NCBI GenBank assembly: GCA_900469615.1
Contig: UBYA01000002.1
Coordinates: 1-64,000, forward strand
Length of the DNA stretch: 64,000 nt
Reading direction: 5' to 3'
Origin: Hyphomicrobiales bacterium
GTDB taxonomy: Bacteria; Pseudomonadota; Alphaproteobacteria; Rhizobiales; Rhizobiaceae
This document shows positions 19,494-28,678 of the stretch, piece after piece. The notes beneath the pieces are model-generated. The model made no database searches, was not told the origin of the DNA, and saw nothing but the letters and a program-made list of their open reading frames with translations. The translations under genes were made by a program, and so were the position numbers. How positions within the stretch are numbered: position 1 is the stretch's first letter; each line of letters opens with the position of its first letter.

Positions 19494-19870
19494 ATGGCTT
19501 CCCCGCTGTTTATTCCCACCGTCCGGCGCGTTCGTGACCGGCTCCTAGAGCAGTTCCTCGTTTCACGGAATCGATGAACCGCTCTATCCCTTTGTTTTTA
19601 CGCGATTCCGGACGGAAAACGGCTGCGCACTTTTCCTGGAATTGCTCTAGCACAAGACATCGGCCTGGCTCTTGCCAGGGATGTGGCGGGACACGGCGCC
19701 AAGTGGTGCTGACCGGCCGCGACTGGCCAAGCTGGACGACTTTCTCCCGCAGTCAGAAGCTGCTGCTGGCCGTTGTTTCAACCTCTGACTTGGACGTCAC
19801 CTACAGCGATACCTTGAAGGAGAACATCGATACAATCCAGAGCCAGATCGAGCCGATCGATATCCTCATG
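19494..19870 (+). pseudogene. SDR dehydrogenase fragment disrupted by a RIME element
   Basis: An ATG overlapping the aldolase stop region begins MASPLFIPTVRR; a shifted frame then reads FVTGS up to the RIME. Directly after the RIME the frame resumes DIGLALARDVAGHGAK, then after further shifts VVLTGRD, AKLDDFL and finally SDLDVT...IEPIDIL. Joined, these give the first 90 or so residues of a short-chain dehydrogenase, with the repeat sitting inside the nucleotide-binding TGxxxGIG motif. At least three frameshifts and loss of the catalytic half mean it is dead. It was probably the third enzyme of this operon. Confidence 0.75.
19547..19648. repeat. RIME-type intergenic repeat (complete copy)
   Basis: About 102 bp bounded by AGAGCA and TGCTCT. 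It consists of two hairpin halves: the first ends GATGAACCGCTCTATCCC followed by TTTGTTTTTACG, the second contains GGACGGAAAAC and TTTTCCTGGAATTGCTCT. This is the mosaic palindromic structure of RIME elements known in Rhizobium and relatives. A truncated copy with the same first half lies at 62188-62250. Confidence 0.8.
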
Positions 19871-19902
19871 CAGTTCCCGAGATTTGCGGCGGCGAGAAAC
19901 GT

Positions 19903-21171
19903 TCAGCGCGCCTTCCGTTTTCGCCATCGCTCGACGAGCTGTCGGGTTTCCCTGTCCTTGGCCATCTTCGAATAATAGAGGACCCAGGGCATGGATAACC
20001 AGAAATCGAGCCGATCCGGAGCGTGAAGCATGCGGTTGAGTATGGCTGCGCGATAATAGAACGCGCGTGCATTTTCATAGGCGTCATAACCGCCGGTGCC
20101 GACACCGCTCGGGAGCCATTCCTGTTCGATCATGGTGGCAAGCACGTCATCGTCCTCCGGATGATGGATCAGAAAGAACAGGAGCTGACTGCAGCGCGCG
20201 CGTGAAAAATGCTCGAGTCCCTCCAGAAACCAGTCGGCTCCGGGGTGAACGTTGGAATAGAGATGAAGCGCATAGGCTCGCATCGCGCTGACGAGGCCTT
20301 TTCGCCATCGCGCATGGCGATCGCCATAGTCGGCCAGGGCCAGATGCGTCTCGATCGACGGGCGCTCCGAGAAGACCAGGCAATAGCCCTGCTGTACCAT
20401 AGCGCGGGCAAGCGCAAGAGCTGCATCGAAGCGGCCGAGCGTTGCGAGGACGCACACGGCGTTGAATTCGAGATGACCGCTGTTTGCAAGCTCGATACTC
20501 GCTTGTGAGCCGAGCAATCCGCGGCGTTCGAGGACTGGCAGTGCTCGTCCGGGCTGCTCGGTGAGAAGCGCGTTGAGAACGAGGCACTCGTCGAAGTCGT
20601 AAGTGCTTTCCAAATATCGGTCGGGTTTGAAATTGGCCAGAATCTCATCCTGGCGGTCCAGCAGCCAGTTGCGCTCGATCGAAAACGGGCCATAGGCTTC
20701 CATCGCCGGGTGGGAAAGGAGGGGTTTCAGGACAGGATCCTCTGGAATGTCCCAGCGCGGACTGCGGCGAAGCACCTTGTCGATCCACAGGACGACCGAA
20801 AATGCCGATGCTTGGTCGCCGAGGGTGAGAAAGGCGCGAATAGCCGAAAGATGGAGGTAAGGAAACGCACCAACGAGATCGCTGAAATTGCTGCCGCGGA
20901 CATAAACTCGGCGCTGCGGCGCGAAGAGATCGGCGATACGCTCATAGATTGCCTCGACCTCAGCGGGCCTGCCGGATCGGATCAGAGCACCGGCCATCAT
21001 GGCGGTGACGAGGCCGACGAGAGGAAGCGGCCTGTTTTCCTCGCCGACCACACCCGCAAGTGGCTGCGGGTCGCCGCTCAACGCCACAAGAGCTTCGTCA
21101 GGGTCCGATGAAGTCAGGCACGCCATCACCCAGGCGGCACATGTATCGATCTGAAAATCCGATTCCTGCAT
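19903..21171 (-). CDS. Protein of unknown function (about 422 residues)
   Basis: I do not recognise this protein. It is soluble, alpha-helical and rich in Leu, Ala and Trp, with repeated helix pairs (for example VTAMMAGALIRSGRPAEVEAIYERI and VLATLGRFDAALALARAMVQQGYC) that suggest a TPR-like or alpha-solenoid fold. No signal peptide or membrane segment. The start at 21171 has AGGA upstream; an ATG at 21189 is also in frame. It stands alone on the minus strand between the SDR pseudogene and a 760-bp gene-poor gap. Its codon use fits the neighbourhood, so it is probably a real gene. Confidence 0.7.
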   Translation of the reverse strand: MQESDFQIDTCAAWVMACLTSSDPDEALVALSGDPQPLAGVVGEENRPLPLVGLVTAMMAGALIRSGRPAEVEAIYERIADLFAPQRRVYVRGSNFSDLVGAFPYLHLSAIRAFLTLGDQASAFSVVLWIDKVLRRSPRWDIPEDPVLKPLLSHPAMEAYGPFSIERNWLLDRQDEILANFKPDRYLESTYDFDECLVLNALLTEQPGRALPVLERRGLLGSQASIELANSGHLEFNAVCVLATLGRFDAALALARAMVQQGYCLVFSERPSIETHLALADYGDRHARWRKGLVSAMRAYALHLYSNVHPGADWFLEGLEHFSRARCSQLLFFLIHHPEDDDVLATMIEQEWLPSGVGTGGYDAYENARAFYYRAAILNRMLHAPDRLDFWLSMPWVLYYSKMAKDRETRQLVERWRKRKAR

Positions 21172-21933
21172 GGTTTCCTGCGATCGCATTTGCCAAATGT
21201 GTCCGAACTCATCATCGCTGTTCGTGGTGAAATTCCCGCAGATGGTCTAAAGACCCTGGTCATGCTATTGCACGTAGAAAGCTATCCTATACCGATCCGC
21301 TTTCAGCCCTTACAAGTCATCTGCGGGCTGAGCTTACCCTCAAAAGGCATTGAATACGATTGCCGGGAGTTGCATGCGGAATAGAATTCAAACACGTTTT
21401 ACGCCTTTCTAGTTTTCCGACAGTCTGACCAAAACCTGCTACCCCAGCGGAGCTGACTTCTCTAATTCGCCCCTATCGGTCAAGCATTGGCAGCGCTCGG
21501 GCATTTTACGGCTGCCGTATGGCTGGGGTAGGTTAGCCACTCACGTCATGATTGGAAGCAACCGTCAGGAATTCGGCGGGGTGAAGACGTTGCGGGCCGC
21601 GAGGCCAAGCCGTTGCGAATATTCGAGCTGGCGCAGCTCGCCGGCAAGTGAAATCGAGACGTTCGAATCCTTCGCGCGAATTGACCGCAAGGATTTCAAA
21701 TCCGCCTTGAAATCGGCGATCGGGAGTTTCGCCGCTGCAAGCCATGCAGTTGTTGGAAGCAGTGAACGTGCCAGTTGGAATGCATGTAAAAACAGCATGT
21801 CGCGTTTGGTGATAAAGCGGGAAATGGACACCTTGTTCGAACCTTTCGGGACAAGATGTCGGATGAACAAGTGGAAAAAAGATCAGATTCTCGGTGATGA
21901 TCGAGGGAATAAGGCCAATCGAGGTGCCCATTT
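21172..21933. other. Gene-poor stretch of about 760 bp
   Basis: Lower GC than the flanks. A minus-strand frame of 101 codons at 21565-21870 and one of 111 codons at 21696-22031 overlap each other, lack ribosome sites and match nothing I know. No repeat, RNA gene or promoter could be supported. Confidence 0.4.
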
Positions 21934-22932
21934 TTATGGTGGCGTAGCTGGAAACAGATAGTTGCCGAACCGCTTCCTGCGAGCACTTTCGAACTGTTCG
22001 AGCGTTTGCGGTTTGACAAACAAAGCGACAACCTCCGGATGCGCGGCGCGGACCTTCTCCTCGATCGTGGCTACGCATTCTTCGATCTGCTCCGTCAATA
22101 GGGTAGGATCGAATTCAATACTAAGCGCGACCATCGCCTGATCGGGAGCGAGCTGTGCTGTCAGTACGCTGTTTGCATGCACCACGCCATGTTGTTCCTG
22201 AGCAATGTTGCAAATAGCCTCGACCAGAGCGGGGGTTGCGCGTTCCCCTATGAGCAGGCTTTTGCTCTCGGCCGCCAAAAGGATTGCCGTTATCGCCAGA
22301 ACAATGCCGATCAGGATCGAGGCTACTCCGTCCAGCACCGGCATTTGAAGCTTCTTGGCTGTGGCAATTCCGATCATGGCAATCGCAATGCCCATCAAGG
22401 CGGCACTGTCTTCGAACAACACCATGAATGCGGGCGGATCCTTGCTTTGGCGGAATGCTTTCCAGAAATTCAGGCTGCCACGCGCCTTTGCGAAAGCCCG
22501 CCAGCCGACAACCCAGGACGCGCTCTCGAACATGAATGAAAGAATCAGAACGATATAGCTGATCCGCGCATATTCGACTGGTTGCGGAGCCAGCACATGC
22601 CGTATGCCTTGGTAGACCGAAACGCCGGCGCCAAGCGCAAACAGCAGCAAGGCGACAATGAAACTCCAGAAGTATAATTCACGGCCGAAACCAAAGGGAT
22701 GGATGACATCCGGCTTTCGAACGGCACGATGATACCCATAAAGAATAAGTGTTTCGTTGCCGCAGTCGACGACGGAGTGCACAGCCTCACTGAACATTGC
22801 GGCGCTGCCGGTGATGACAGCTGCAGCGAGCTTCGTTACTGCGACGGCGACGTTGCCGGCCAATGCTGCATAGACGGCCGTTCGAGCGGAATGCCGTCCC
22901 TGGATGCGCGGATCGGAAATTGCTGTGGACAC
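21934..22932 (-). CDS. Cation diffusion facilitator family transporter
   Basis: 332-residue inner-membrane CDF protein with about six helices. Metal-site motifs are SAAMFSEAVHSVVDCGNETLIL in helix 2 and LFEDSAALMGIAIAMIG in helix 5; the family-typical HPFGFGRELYFWSF lies in the first loop. A cytoplasmic C-terminal domain runs from about residue 215. Most likely exports Zn, Mn or Fe. The start is GTG 22932, close behind AGGAGG. It lies 58 bp downstream of the small gene at 22991-23185 and could be read from that gene's sigma-54 promoter. Confidence 0.88.
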   Translation of the reverse strand: MSTAISDPRIQGRHSARTAVYAALAGNVAVAVTKLAAAVITGSAAMFSEAVHSVVDCGNETLILYGYHRAVRKPDVIHPFGFGRELYFWSFIVALLLFALGAGVSVYQGIRHVLAPQPVEYARISYIVLILSFMFESASWVVGWRAFAKARGSLNFWKAFRQSKDPPAFMVLFEDSAALMGIAIAMIGIATAKKLQMPVLDGVASILIGIVLAITAILLAAESKSLLIGERATPALVEAICNIAQEQHGVVHANSVLTAQLAPDQAMVALSIEFDPTLLTEQIEECVATIEEKVRAAHPEVVALFVKPQTLEQFESARRKRFGNYLFPATPP

Positions 22933-22990
22933 CGCCGCCTCCTATAAAAAAGTCGACGCCGGCAAAATCACATCAACTGATCGAATGGCA

Positions 22991-23185
22991 TTAGTCCATG
23001 TCACGGAATGCATGTCCGGCCGTGGCCACTCCCTCGATAACACTCGGTGGCAGGAGGTCCGCTGCGTCGGTGCCGTCAAAAATCCACTCCTTTGGATCGG
23101 CAAAATCTGGAAGGCTTGCTCCGGCACGCACGTAGAGACCGATGGCGGGCTTTTTTTCGTTGACGTAAAGATCATATTCTTGCAC
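22991..23185 (-). CDS. Small protein of unknown function, sigma-54 regulon member
   Basis: 64-residue protein (VQEYDLYVNEKKPAIGLYVR..., ending GHAFRDMD). GTG 23185 is chosen because AAGGAGGAGGAGA precedes it by 4 nt; the frame extends to an ATG at 23224 that lies upstream of this ribosome site. No known domain, signal or membrane segment. It is preceded by a -24/-12 promoter at 23302-23316 and two activator dyads, which argues it is a genuine gene and part of the stress regulon. Function unknown. Confidence 0.7.
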   Translation of the reverse strand: MQEYDLYVNEKKPAIGLYVRAGASLPDFADPKEWIFDGTDAADLLPPSVIEGVATAGHAFRDMD

Positions 23186-23301
23186 GGGATCTCCTCCTCC
23201 TTTGCAACCCAATTCAAAACTCATGCAGATCCGCTGCCGACACGGATCTTGTCATGCTAAAGGCTGGCGTCGTCCAGCTTGATCGTTGCAACGACATTGA
23301 A

Positions 23302-23403
23302 GCAACGGCCGTGCCAGTTCCAAAAGACCAGCGTAATCAATTGGCTGCTGCTATGAGGCATTTGACTCGCGACATTATGTCGATGGTTCCGGACAAGATG
23401 TCC
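23302..23403 (-). promoter_or_regulatory. Sigma-54 promoter with two activator dyads, minus strand
   Basis: Read on the minus strand, TGGCACGGCCGTTGC (23316 to 23302) matches the -24/-12 consensus with GG and GC correctly spaced. Upstream lie CGACATTATGTCG (23370-23382) and GGACAAGATGTCC (23391-23403), centred 60 and 81 bp from the -24 element. It drives the small gene at 22991-23185 and possibly the CDF transporter. Confidence 0.82.
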
Positions 23404-23596
23404 AAGCTTGGGAGCATGCTTGTAGCATTCATTCGTGCCTGTCCGGAGTATCGGGTCGGAAACGGATTCCTTTTCCAATTCAAGATATGCATGGTATATT
23501 CGCCGCGATTGCTAGGCGTTGCTACAGGCCCAATGGAAGCAACCGCATATCTGCCAGTTTTGTCAGCGCCACTCCTGAAAAGTCAGGGGTGGCGCC

Positions 23597-23700
23597 GGAC
23601 ATTTTGTCCGACCGGCGCGGGACATCCTGTCTGAGAAATTCGACAAATCGCCTCTAAACTATTGATATTCATGACTATCAGAAACTGGCACGACTGTTGC
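23597..23700 (+). promoter_or_regulatory. Sigma-54 promoter with two activator dyads, dnaK operon
   Basis: TGGCACGACTGTTGC (23686-23700) is a near-perfect -24/-12 promoter. GGACATTTTGTCC (23597-23609) and GGACATCCTGTCT (23620-23632) are centred 83 and 60 bp upstream of it. The predicted leader to the dnaK start is about 170 nt. Since the NtrC-type regulator and its kinase lie in the same operon, this would be an autoregulatory promoter. Confidence 0.87.
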
Positions 23701-23883
23701 TCCTCGCTTCGGCAATACCAGTTCTTCGCCTGAAATCCTGACGGCGGCGGAGGCCGATCCGGACGACCGCCCGTTGGTTCTTGAAGGATCGCGGCCTGTG
23801 CGAGCTGGCAAAGGGGTGATCCCGGACGGATGGCTGTGCGGGGCGCGACATCAAATCCGAGAAGAAAGCAGAGGAGTAATACG

Positions 23884-25782
23884 GTGAGTAAAGTTATCGG
23901 AATCGATCTGGGTACGACCAACTCCTGCGTTGCTGTGATAGATGGCAAGAACACGCGAATTATCGAGAACTCGGAAGGTGCGCGAACCACGCCCTCGATC
24001 GTCGCCTTCACCAGCGACGGCGAACGGCTGGTTGGCCAGCCTGCGCGCAGACAAGCCGTCACCAACCCCACCAACACGATCTTCGCCGTGAAGCGTCTCA
24101 TAGGCCGCCGTTACGACGACCCCACGGTCGAAAAAGACAAGGGCCTCGTTCCCTATAAAATCGTCAGGGCGGGCAATGGTGACGCATGGGTCGAAGCGGA
24201 AGGCAAGACCTACTCACCATCCCAGATTTCCGCCTTCATCCTGCAGAAAATGAAGGAAACCGCCGAAGCGAACCTCGGGGAGAAGGTGACGCAGGCCGTC
24301 ATTACGGTTCCCGCCTATTTCAACGACGCCCAGCGCCAGGCAACCAAGGACGCCGGCAAGATCGCGGGGCTTGAGGTCCTGCGTATCATCAACGAGCCGA
24401 CGGCTGCCGCGCTGGCATATGGGCTTGAGAAGAAGAAGCAAGCGAAGATCGCCGTCTACGACCTCGGCGGCGGCACGTTCGACATTTCCATCCTCGATAT
24501 CGGGGACGGCGTCTTCGAGGTGAAGTCGACGAATGGCGATACGTTCCTCGGCGGCGAGGACTTCGACATGCGTCTCGTCGAATATCTCTGCTCGGAGTTC
24601 AAGAAGGAGCAGGGTATCGATCTGAAAACCGACAAGCTCGCACTGCAACGCCTGAAGGAGGCGGCCGAGAAGGCGAAGATCGAGCTTTCGACAACGACGC
24701 AGACCGAAATCAACCTTCCTTTCATCACCGCCGACGCGACGGGGCCGAAGCATCTGCAGGTCAAGATTACGCGCGCCAAGTTCGAATCCCTGGTCGAGGA
24801 TCTGGTGCAGCGGACGATCGAACCCTGCCTCAGCGCCTTGAAGGATGCCGGCCTGACGGCAAAGGAGGTCAGCGAGGTCGTGCTGGTCGGCGGCATGACC
24901 AGAATGCCGAAAATCCAGGAGGTCGTCGAAAAGATCTTCGGCAAGGAGCCTCACAAGGGTGTGAACCCCGATGAAGTTGTTGCCGTAGGCGCTGCGATCC
25001 AGGCGGGCGTGTTGCAGGGCGACGTCAAGGACGTGCTGCTTCTCGACGTCACGCCGCTGTCGCTCGGACTGGAAACGTTGGGCGGCGTCTTTACACGCCT
25101 CATCGAGCGAAACACGACCGTACCCGCGCGCAAGAGCCAGATCTTCTCCACCGCCGAGGACAACCAGAACGCAGTCACGATCCGCGTCTTCCAGGGCGAG
25201 CGTGAACTGGCGGCAGACAACAAGCTGCTCGGCCAGTTCGATCTGATGGGAATTCCTGCGGCACCGCGCGGCACTCCGCAGATCGAGGTCACGTTCGACA
25301 TCGATGCCAACGGTATCGTCAACGTCTCGGCCAAGGATAAGGGAACCGGCAAGGAACAGCGCATCCAGATCCAGGCTTCCGGCGGTCTCTCCGAGGCCGA
25401 TATCGAAAGAATGGTCAAGGATGCCGAAATCCATGCCGGCGAGGACAAGAAGCGAAGGGAAACCATCGAGGCCAAAAACGCCGGCGATGCCCTTATCCAC
25501 GAAACGGAGAAAACTCTGGCCGAGCACGGTGCAAAACTCGCAGATGCCGATCGCCGGGCGATTGAAGATGCCGTGTCGAACCTCCGCGAGGCATTGAAAG
25601 GCAATGATGGCGAGGCGATCGCAGCCAAGGTCAATGCGCTCCAGCAGGCCAGCATGAAACTGGCCGAAGCCGTCTACTCGCAATCTCAACAGTCTGAACC
25701 GGCCTCACCGGCTTCCGGGAATGACGATGTCGTCGATGCGGAATTCACCGAACTCGACGACGATCAGAAGAAAGCGAATTGA
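23884..25782 (+). CDS. dnaK: Hsp70 chaperone DnaK (accessory copy)
   Basis: Full-length DnaK, 632 residues. The ATPase domain has [14 protein letters not shown], the phosphate loop [13 protein letters not shown] and [12 protein letters not shown]; the interdomain linker is [19 protein letters not shown]; the substrate domain and the lid (ending [14 protein letters not shown]) are intact. The start is GTG 23884 with GAGGAG upstream. Being sigma-54 dependent and grouped with a CbpA-type partner rather than a zinc-finger DnaJ and GrpE, it is probably a second, condition-specific copy beside a housekeeping dnaK elsewhere (inference). Confidence 0.95.
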   Translation: MSKVIGIDLGTTNSCVAVIDGKNTRIIENSEGARTTPSIVAFTSDGERLVGQPARRQAVTNPTNTIFAVKRLIGRRYDDPTVEKDKGLVPYKIVRAGNGDAWVEAEGKTYSPSQISAFILQKMKETAEANLGEKVTQAVITVPAYFNDAQRQATKDAGKIAGLEVLRIINEPTAAALAYGLEKKKQAKIAVYDLGGGTFDISILDIGDGVFEVKSTNGDTFLGGEDFDMRLVEYLCSEFKKEQGIDLKTDKLALQRLKEAAEKAKIELSTTTQTEINLPFITADATGPKHLQVKITRAKFESLVEDLVQRTIEPCLSALKDAGLTAKEVSEVVLVGGMTRMPKIQEVVEKIFGKEPHKGVNPDEVVAVGAAIQAGVLQGDVKDVLLLDVTPLSLGLETLGGVFTRLIERNTTVPARKSQIFSTAEDNQNAVTIRVFQGERELAADNKLLGQFDLMGIPAAPRGTPQIEVTFDIDANGIVNVSAKDKGTGKEQRIQIQASGGLSEADIERMVKDAEIHAGEDKKRRETIEAKNAGDALIHETEKTLAEHGAKLADADRRAIEDAVSNLREALKGNDGEAIAAKVNALQQASMKLAEAVYSQSQQSEPASPASGNDDVVDAEFTELDDDQKKAN

Positions 25783-25789
25783 GATGGAT

Positions 25790-25814
25790 GGGGCGGAGCC
25801 TGGCAATCCGCCCC
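25790..25814 (+). terminator. Intercistronic hairpin between dnaK and dnaJ
   Basis: Perfect 8-bp stem GGGGCGGA / TCCGCCCC with a 9-nt loop, 8 bp after the dnaK stop and without a T-run. Likely a partial attenuator or 3' stabiliser that makes dnaK mRNA more abundant than the downstream chaperone and regulator messages. Confidence 0.6.
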
Positions 25815-26006
25815 TCGACCGTCCCTCGCATAATCGCGGCGAGATCCAGCCACAGGTGCTGCGTCTGGCTGGGCTTGCAGCGATTTTCCCGAGGGGAAAT
25901 GAGTGGCCCTCTCTTCTTTATGCTTGTCCCGCCGCGTGATGAAGCCTGGATGTCCGACGGAACTTTCAGTCGAAAATTGGTAACTCAATCATATCCGGAG
26001 TAAGAC

Positions 26007-26909
26007 GTGAAAAATCCCTATGAGGTTCTTGGGGTCAGCCCGACCGCCTCCGCATCGGATATTCAGTCCGCATATCGCAAGCTTGCGAAAAAGCTGCATC
26101 CCGACCTGAACCCCGGCGATAAATCCGCCGAAGACAAGTTCAAGGAGGTTGCCGCCGCCTATGATCTTGTCGGTGATGCAGACAAGCGGAAGCGCTTCGA
26201 TGCCGGCGAGATCGATGAGACCGGTGCGGAGCGACCGCAGCATCACTACTACAGGGATTTCGCGCATTCCGATGGCGGTCACCCCTATATGGACACGTCC
26301 GGCTTTGCGGACTTCATGGATTCCGACGATGCCTTCGCGGAACTGCTCAGGCGCGGTCAGCGCAGCCGGGCAAATCGCCGTGGTGAGGATTTGCATTACA
26401 CGCTTCCCATATCTTTCGTTGAATCGATCACCGGTGCCAATAAGCGCCTGACGCTGCCGGGCGGAGGCACCCTTGACGTCACCATCCCGGCTGGCCTCGT
26501 CGACGGCAAGATCCTTCGTCTCAAAGGCAAGGGGGTTCCCGGTGCGGGAAAGGGCGGGCCTGGCGACGCCCTCATTCAGGTGGAGGTTCTCCCTGATCCG
26601 CGCTTCCAGCGCGACGGTGACAACATATCGATAGAATTGCCGATTTCGCTCAACGAGGCCGTGCTCGGTGGAAAGATACGCGTGCCGACACCCACCGGCG
26701 ATGTGTCCATGTCGATCCCAAAAGGATCGAACACGGGGACAACGCTGCGCCTTCGCGGCAAGGGAGCCCCGCAGCGGAGAGGAGGGCATGGCGACGAATT
26801 CGTCAAGCTCAAGATCGTCTTGCCAAAGCACCCGGACACGGAGCTTGAGACCTTCGTGTCGAACTGGGCGGCTGGACGAGACTTCAACCCACGCGAGGAC
26901 AGGTCATGA
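26007..26909 (+). CDS. cbpA: CbpA-type DnaJ co-chaperone (no zinc finger)
   Basis: 300-residue class II J protein. The J domain (residues 1-70) contains the HPD triad in [13 protein letters not shown] Gly/Asp/His-rich linker follows, then two C-terminal beta-barrel substrate domains (about 130-290). The CxxCxGxG zinc repeats of classical DnaJ are absent, as in CbpA. It lies 225 bp after dnaK and overlaps cbpM by ATGA. It should deliver clients to the DnaK encoded upstream and be held in check by CbpM. Confidence 0.92.
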   Translation: MKNPYEVLGVSPTASASDIQSAYRKLAKKLHPDLNPGDKSAEDKFKEVAAAYDLVGDADKRKRFDAGEIDETGAERPQHHYYRDFAHSDGGHPYMDTSGFADFMDSDDAFAELLRRGQRSRANRRGEDLHYTLPISFVESITGANKRLTLPGGGTLDVTIPAGLVDGKILRLKGKGVPGAGKGGPGDALIQVEVLPDPRFQRDGDNISIELPISLNEAVLGGKIRVPTPTGDVSMSIPKGSNTGTTLRLRGKGAPQRRGGHGDEFVKLKIVLPKHPDTELETFVSNWAAGRDFNPREDRS

Positions 26910-27187
26910 TCATCACGAAGAAGGAGTTTCTCGCTCGGTCGGGTCTCAAGGTGAAGACGCTGGAACTATGGATCGAGCAGGAATGGGTCATCCCGCAGGA
27001 TACGCCGTCGGGACCGGGCTTTTCGGATACCGATGTCGCCCGGGTCCATCTCATTCGCGACCTGACGGAAAAAGTCGGCGCGAACGATGCCGGGGTCGAC
27101 CTCATCCTGCATCTGCTCGACCAGCTACACGGCATGCGGCGTGCCTTCGAGCAGTTGCAATCTCATCTGAAGGATAAGCAGCTCTAA
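26906..27187 (+). CDS. cbpM: Chaperone modulator CbpM
   Basis: 93-residue MerR-like helical protein of the CbpM family ([24 protein letters not shown]..., then a long helix [20 protein letters not shown]). In E. coli, CbpM binds the J domain of CbpA and inhibits it. The ATGA overlap with the dnaJ-like gene indicates tight coupling of co-chaperone and inhibitor. It ends 99 bp before the response regulator. Confidence 0.9.
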   Translation: MIITKKEFLARSGLKVKTLELWIEQEWVIPQDTPSGPGFSDTDVARVHLIRDLTEKVGANDAGVDLILHLLDQLHGMRRAFEQLQSHLKDKQL

Positions 27188-27286
27188 GGCTTGAGTTGAA
27201 ACTGTTGACAGCATCCCCCAAGCGGGATGCTTTGGTGGCACGGCAATGCGCAATCGTCGGTATGATAGCATCCAGGAGTGGTGGTG

Positions 27287-28678
27287 ATGTCTGAGGAAGA
27301 GTCCAGCGATATATCGGAACGCGTCAGGAACCCCGAATTCGGACCATGGCTCGCTCAAGCGTCGATCCTCGTCGTGGATGACGAACCGGGTATGCGGAAC
27401 TTCCTGCTCAAGACCCTGGGTCCCCGCTGCAAGATTATTGAAGAGGCTGAGAATGCGGCCGAGGCGTCGCGCAAGCTCGACCAGCAGCATTTCGATGTCG
27501 TGATCCTCGACAACATCATGCCGAATATGAACGGTCTCGACTGGCTGGCGGAACAGCGCGCCGCCGGTTTCTTCGCGGATGTCATCCTCATGACCGCCTA
27601 TGCCGATCTCGACACGGCCATAAATGCGGTTCGCGTCGGCGTCGTCGATTTCGTTCTGAAACCTTTCAGGTCGAACCAGTTGTTAAATTCGATTGCCCGT
27701 TGCCTCGATCGCAGCCGGTTGCAGCGCGAGAATGACGTTTTGCGGCATCAATTGAACTTTTCGGCCCATCAGGTCTATCTTCGAAACAATATTATCGGGC
27801 AATCGCCCGCCATCGAGAAAGTGCGGGCGATGATTGCCCGTGTTGCTCCAATATCGACGTCGGTCCTGCTGACCGGACCGTCCGGGACCGGCAAGGAAGT
27901 GGCTGCCCGTTCCATTCACTCTCTTTCAGATCGTGCCGACAAGCTGTTCGTACCGATCAATTGCGGGGCGATCCCGGCCGACATGATCGAGAGCGAACTG
28001 TTCGGCCACCTGAAGGGGGCGTTTACGGGCGCCAACCGCACGCGCGAGGGGTTGTTCCTGCATGCGCAAGGCGGCACGATCTTCCTCGATGAAATCGCCG
28101 AGATGCCCTACCTGCTCCAGAGCAAGCTGCTGCGGGTGTTGGAAGATCGGCGCGTTCGGCCGATTGGCTCGGAGCGTGAGCTTCCGTTCGACGCCAGGTT
28201 CATCTTCGCAACAAATGCCGATCTGGAGAGCCGCGTCGCAGCCGGAACCTTTCGCGCGGACCTCTACTTTCGGATCAATGTCGTCCAGATTCGACTGCCG
28301 CCACTGAAAGACCGCGGCAGCGACGTTTTGGAGCTGGCGGCGCTCTTCATGCGCGAAGTTGCACAGCAGGTCGGTATGCCGGCAGTCGAGATCGATGAAC
28401 ACGTCCGATCCTATCTCTTGCGATATGATTGGCCAGGCAACATAAGGGAGTTGCGAAATTTCATCGAAAGAGCTGTCATCCTCGGAAGCTTTCCCGAGGA
28501 TGCAGAAAACACGCCTTTGGCCCCTGCACGCGCCGATGGGCAGAGCTTGGCGGAAGTCGAAAAGCGTCATATTCTGTCTGTGCTGAGAGAGGTTGACGGC
28601 GATCGTGAGGAAGCCGCGCGACGGCTTGGCATTTCTCGCAAAACGATCGACCGGAAATGTGTAAGCTGGAATGGGTGA
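27287..28678 (+). CDS. NtrC-type sigma-54 response regulator
   Basis: 463-residue enhancer-binding protein. The receiver domain (about 25-140) has acidic DDE at 31-33 and phospho-acceptor Asp75. The AAA+ domain (about 165-400) has Walker A GPSGTGKE, an intact GAFTGA loop (244-249) that contacts sigma-54, and Walker B TIFLDEI. A Fis-type HTH ([17 protein letters not shown]) ends the protein with a very short tail. The ATG at 27287 follows GGAG by 5 nt. It overlaps the kinase gene by 8 bp. It is the only sigma-54 activator in the window and so the prime candidate to bind the GGACA-N3-TGTCC dyads. Confidence 0.93.
   Translation: MSEEESSDISERVRNPEFGPWLAQASILVVDDEPGMRNFLLKTLGPRCKIIEEAENAAEASRKLDQQHFDVVILDNIMPNMNGLDWLAEQRAAGFFADVILMTAYADLDTAINAVRVGVVDFVLKPFRSNQLLNSIARCLDRSRLQRENDVLRHQLNFSAHQVYLRNNIIGQSPAIEKVRAMIARVAPISTSVLLTGPSGTGKEVAARSIHSLSDRADKLFVPINCGAIPADMIESELFGHLKGAFTGANRTREGLFLHAQGGTIFLDEIAEMPYLLQSKLLRVLEDRRVRPIGSERELPFDARFIFATNADLESRVAAGTFRADLYFRINVVQIRLPPLKDRGSDVLELAALFMREVAQQVGMPAVEIDEHVRSYLLRYDWPGNIRELRNFIERAVILGSFPEDAENTPLAPARADGQSLAEVEKRHILSVLREVDGDREEAARRLGISRKTIDRKCVSWNG

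Noticed and set aside
21565-21870. A 101-codon minus-strand frame in the 21.2-21.9 kb gap
   Set aside because: No ribosome site, no recognisable family, and overlapping frames of similar length on both strands.
22748-22932. A terminator or extra gene between the CDF gene and the 64-residue gene
   Set aside because: Only 58 bp separate them, and no hairpin with a T-run is present.
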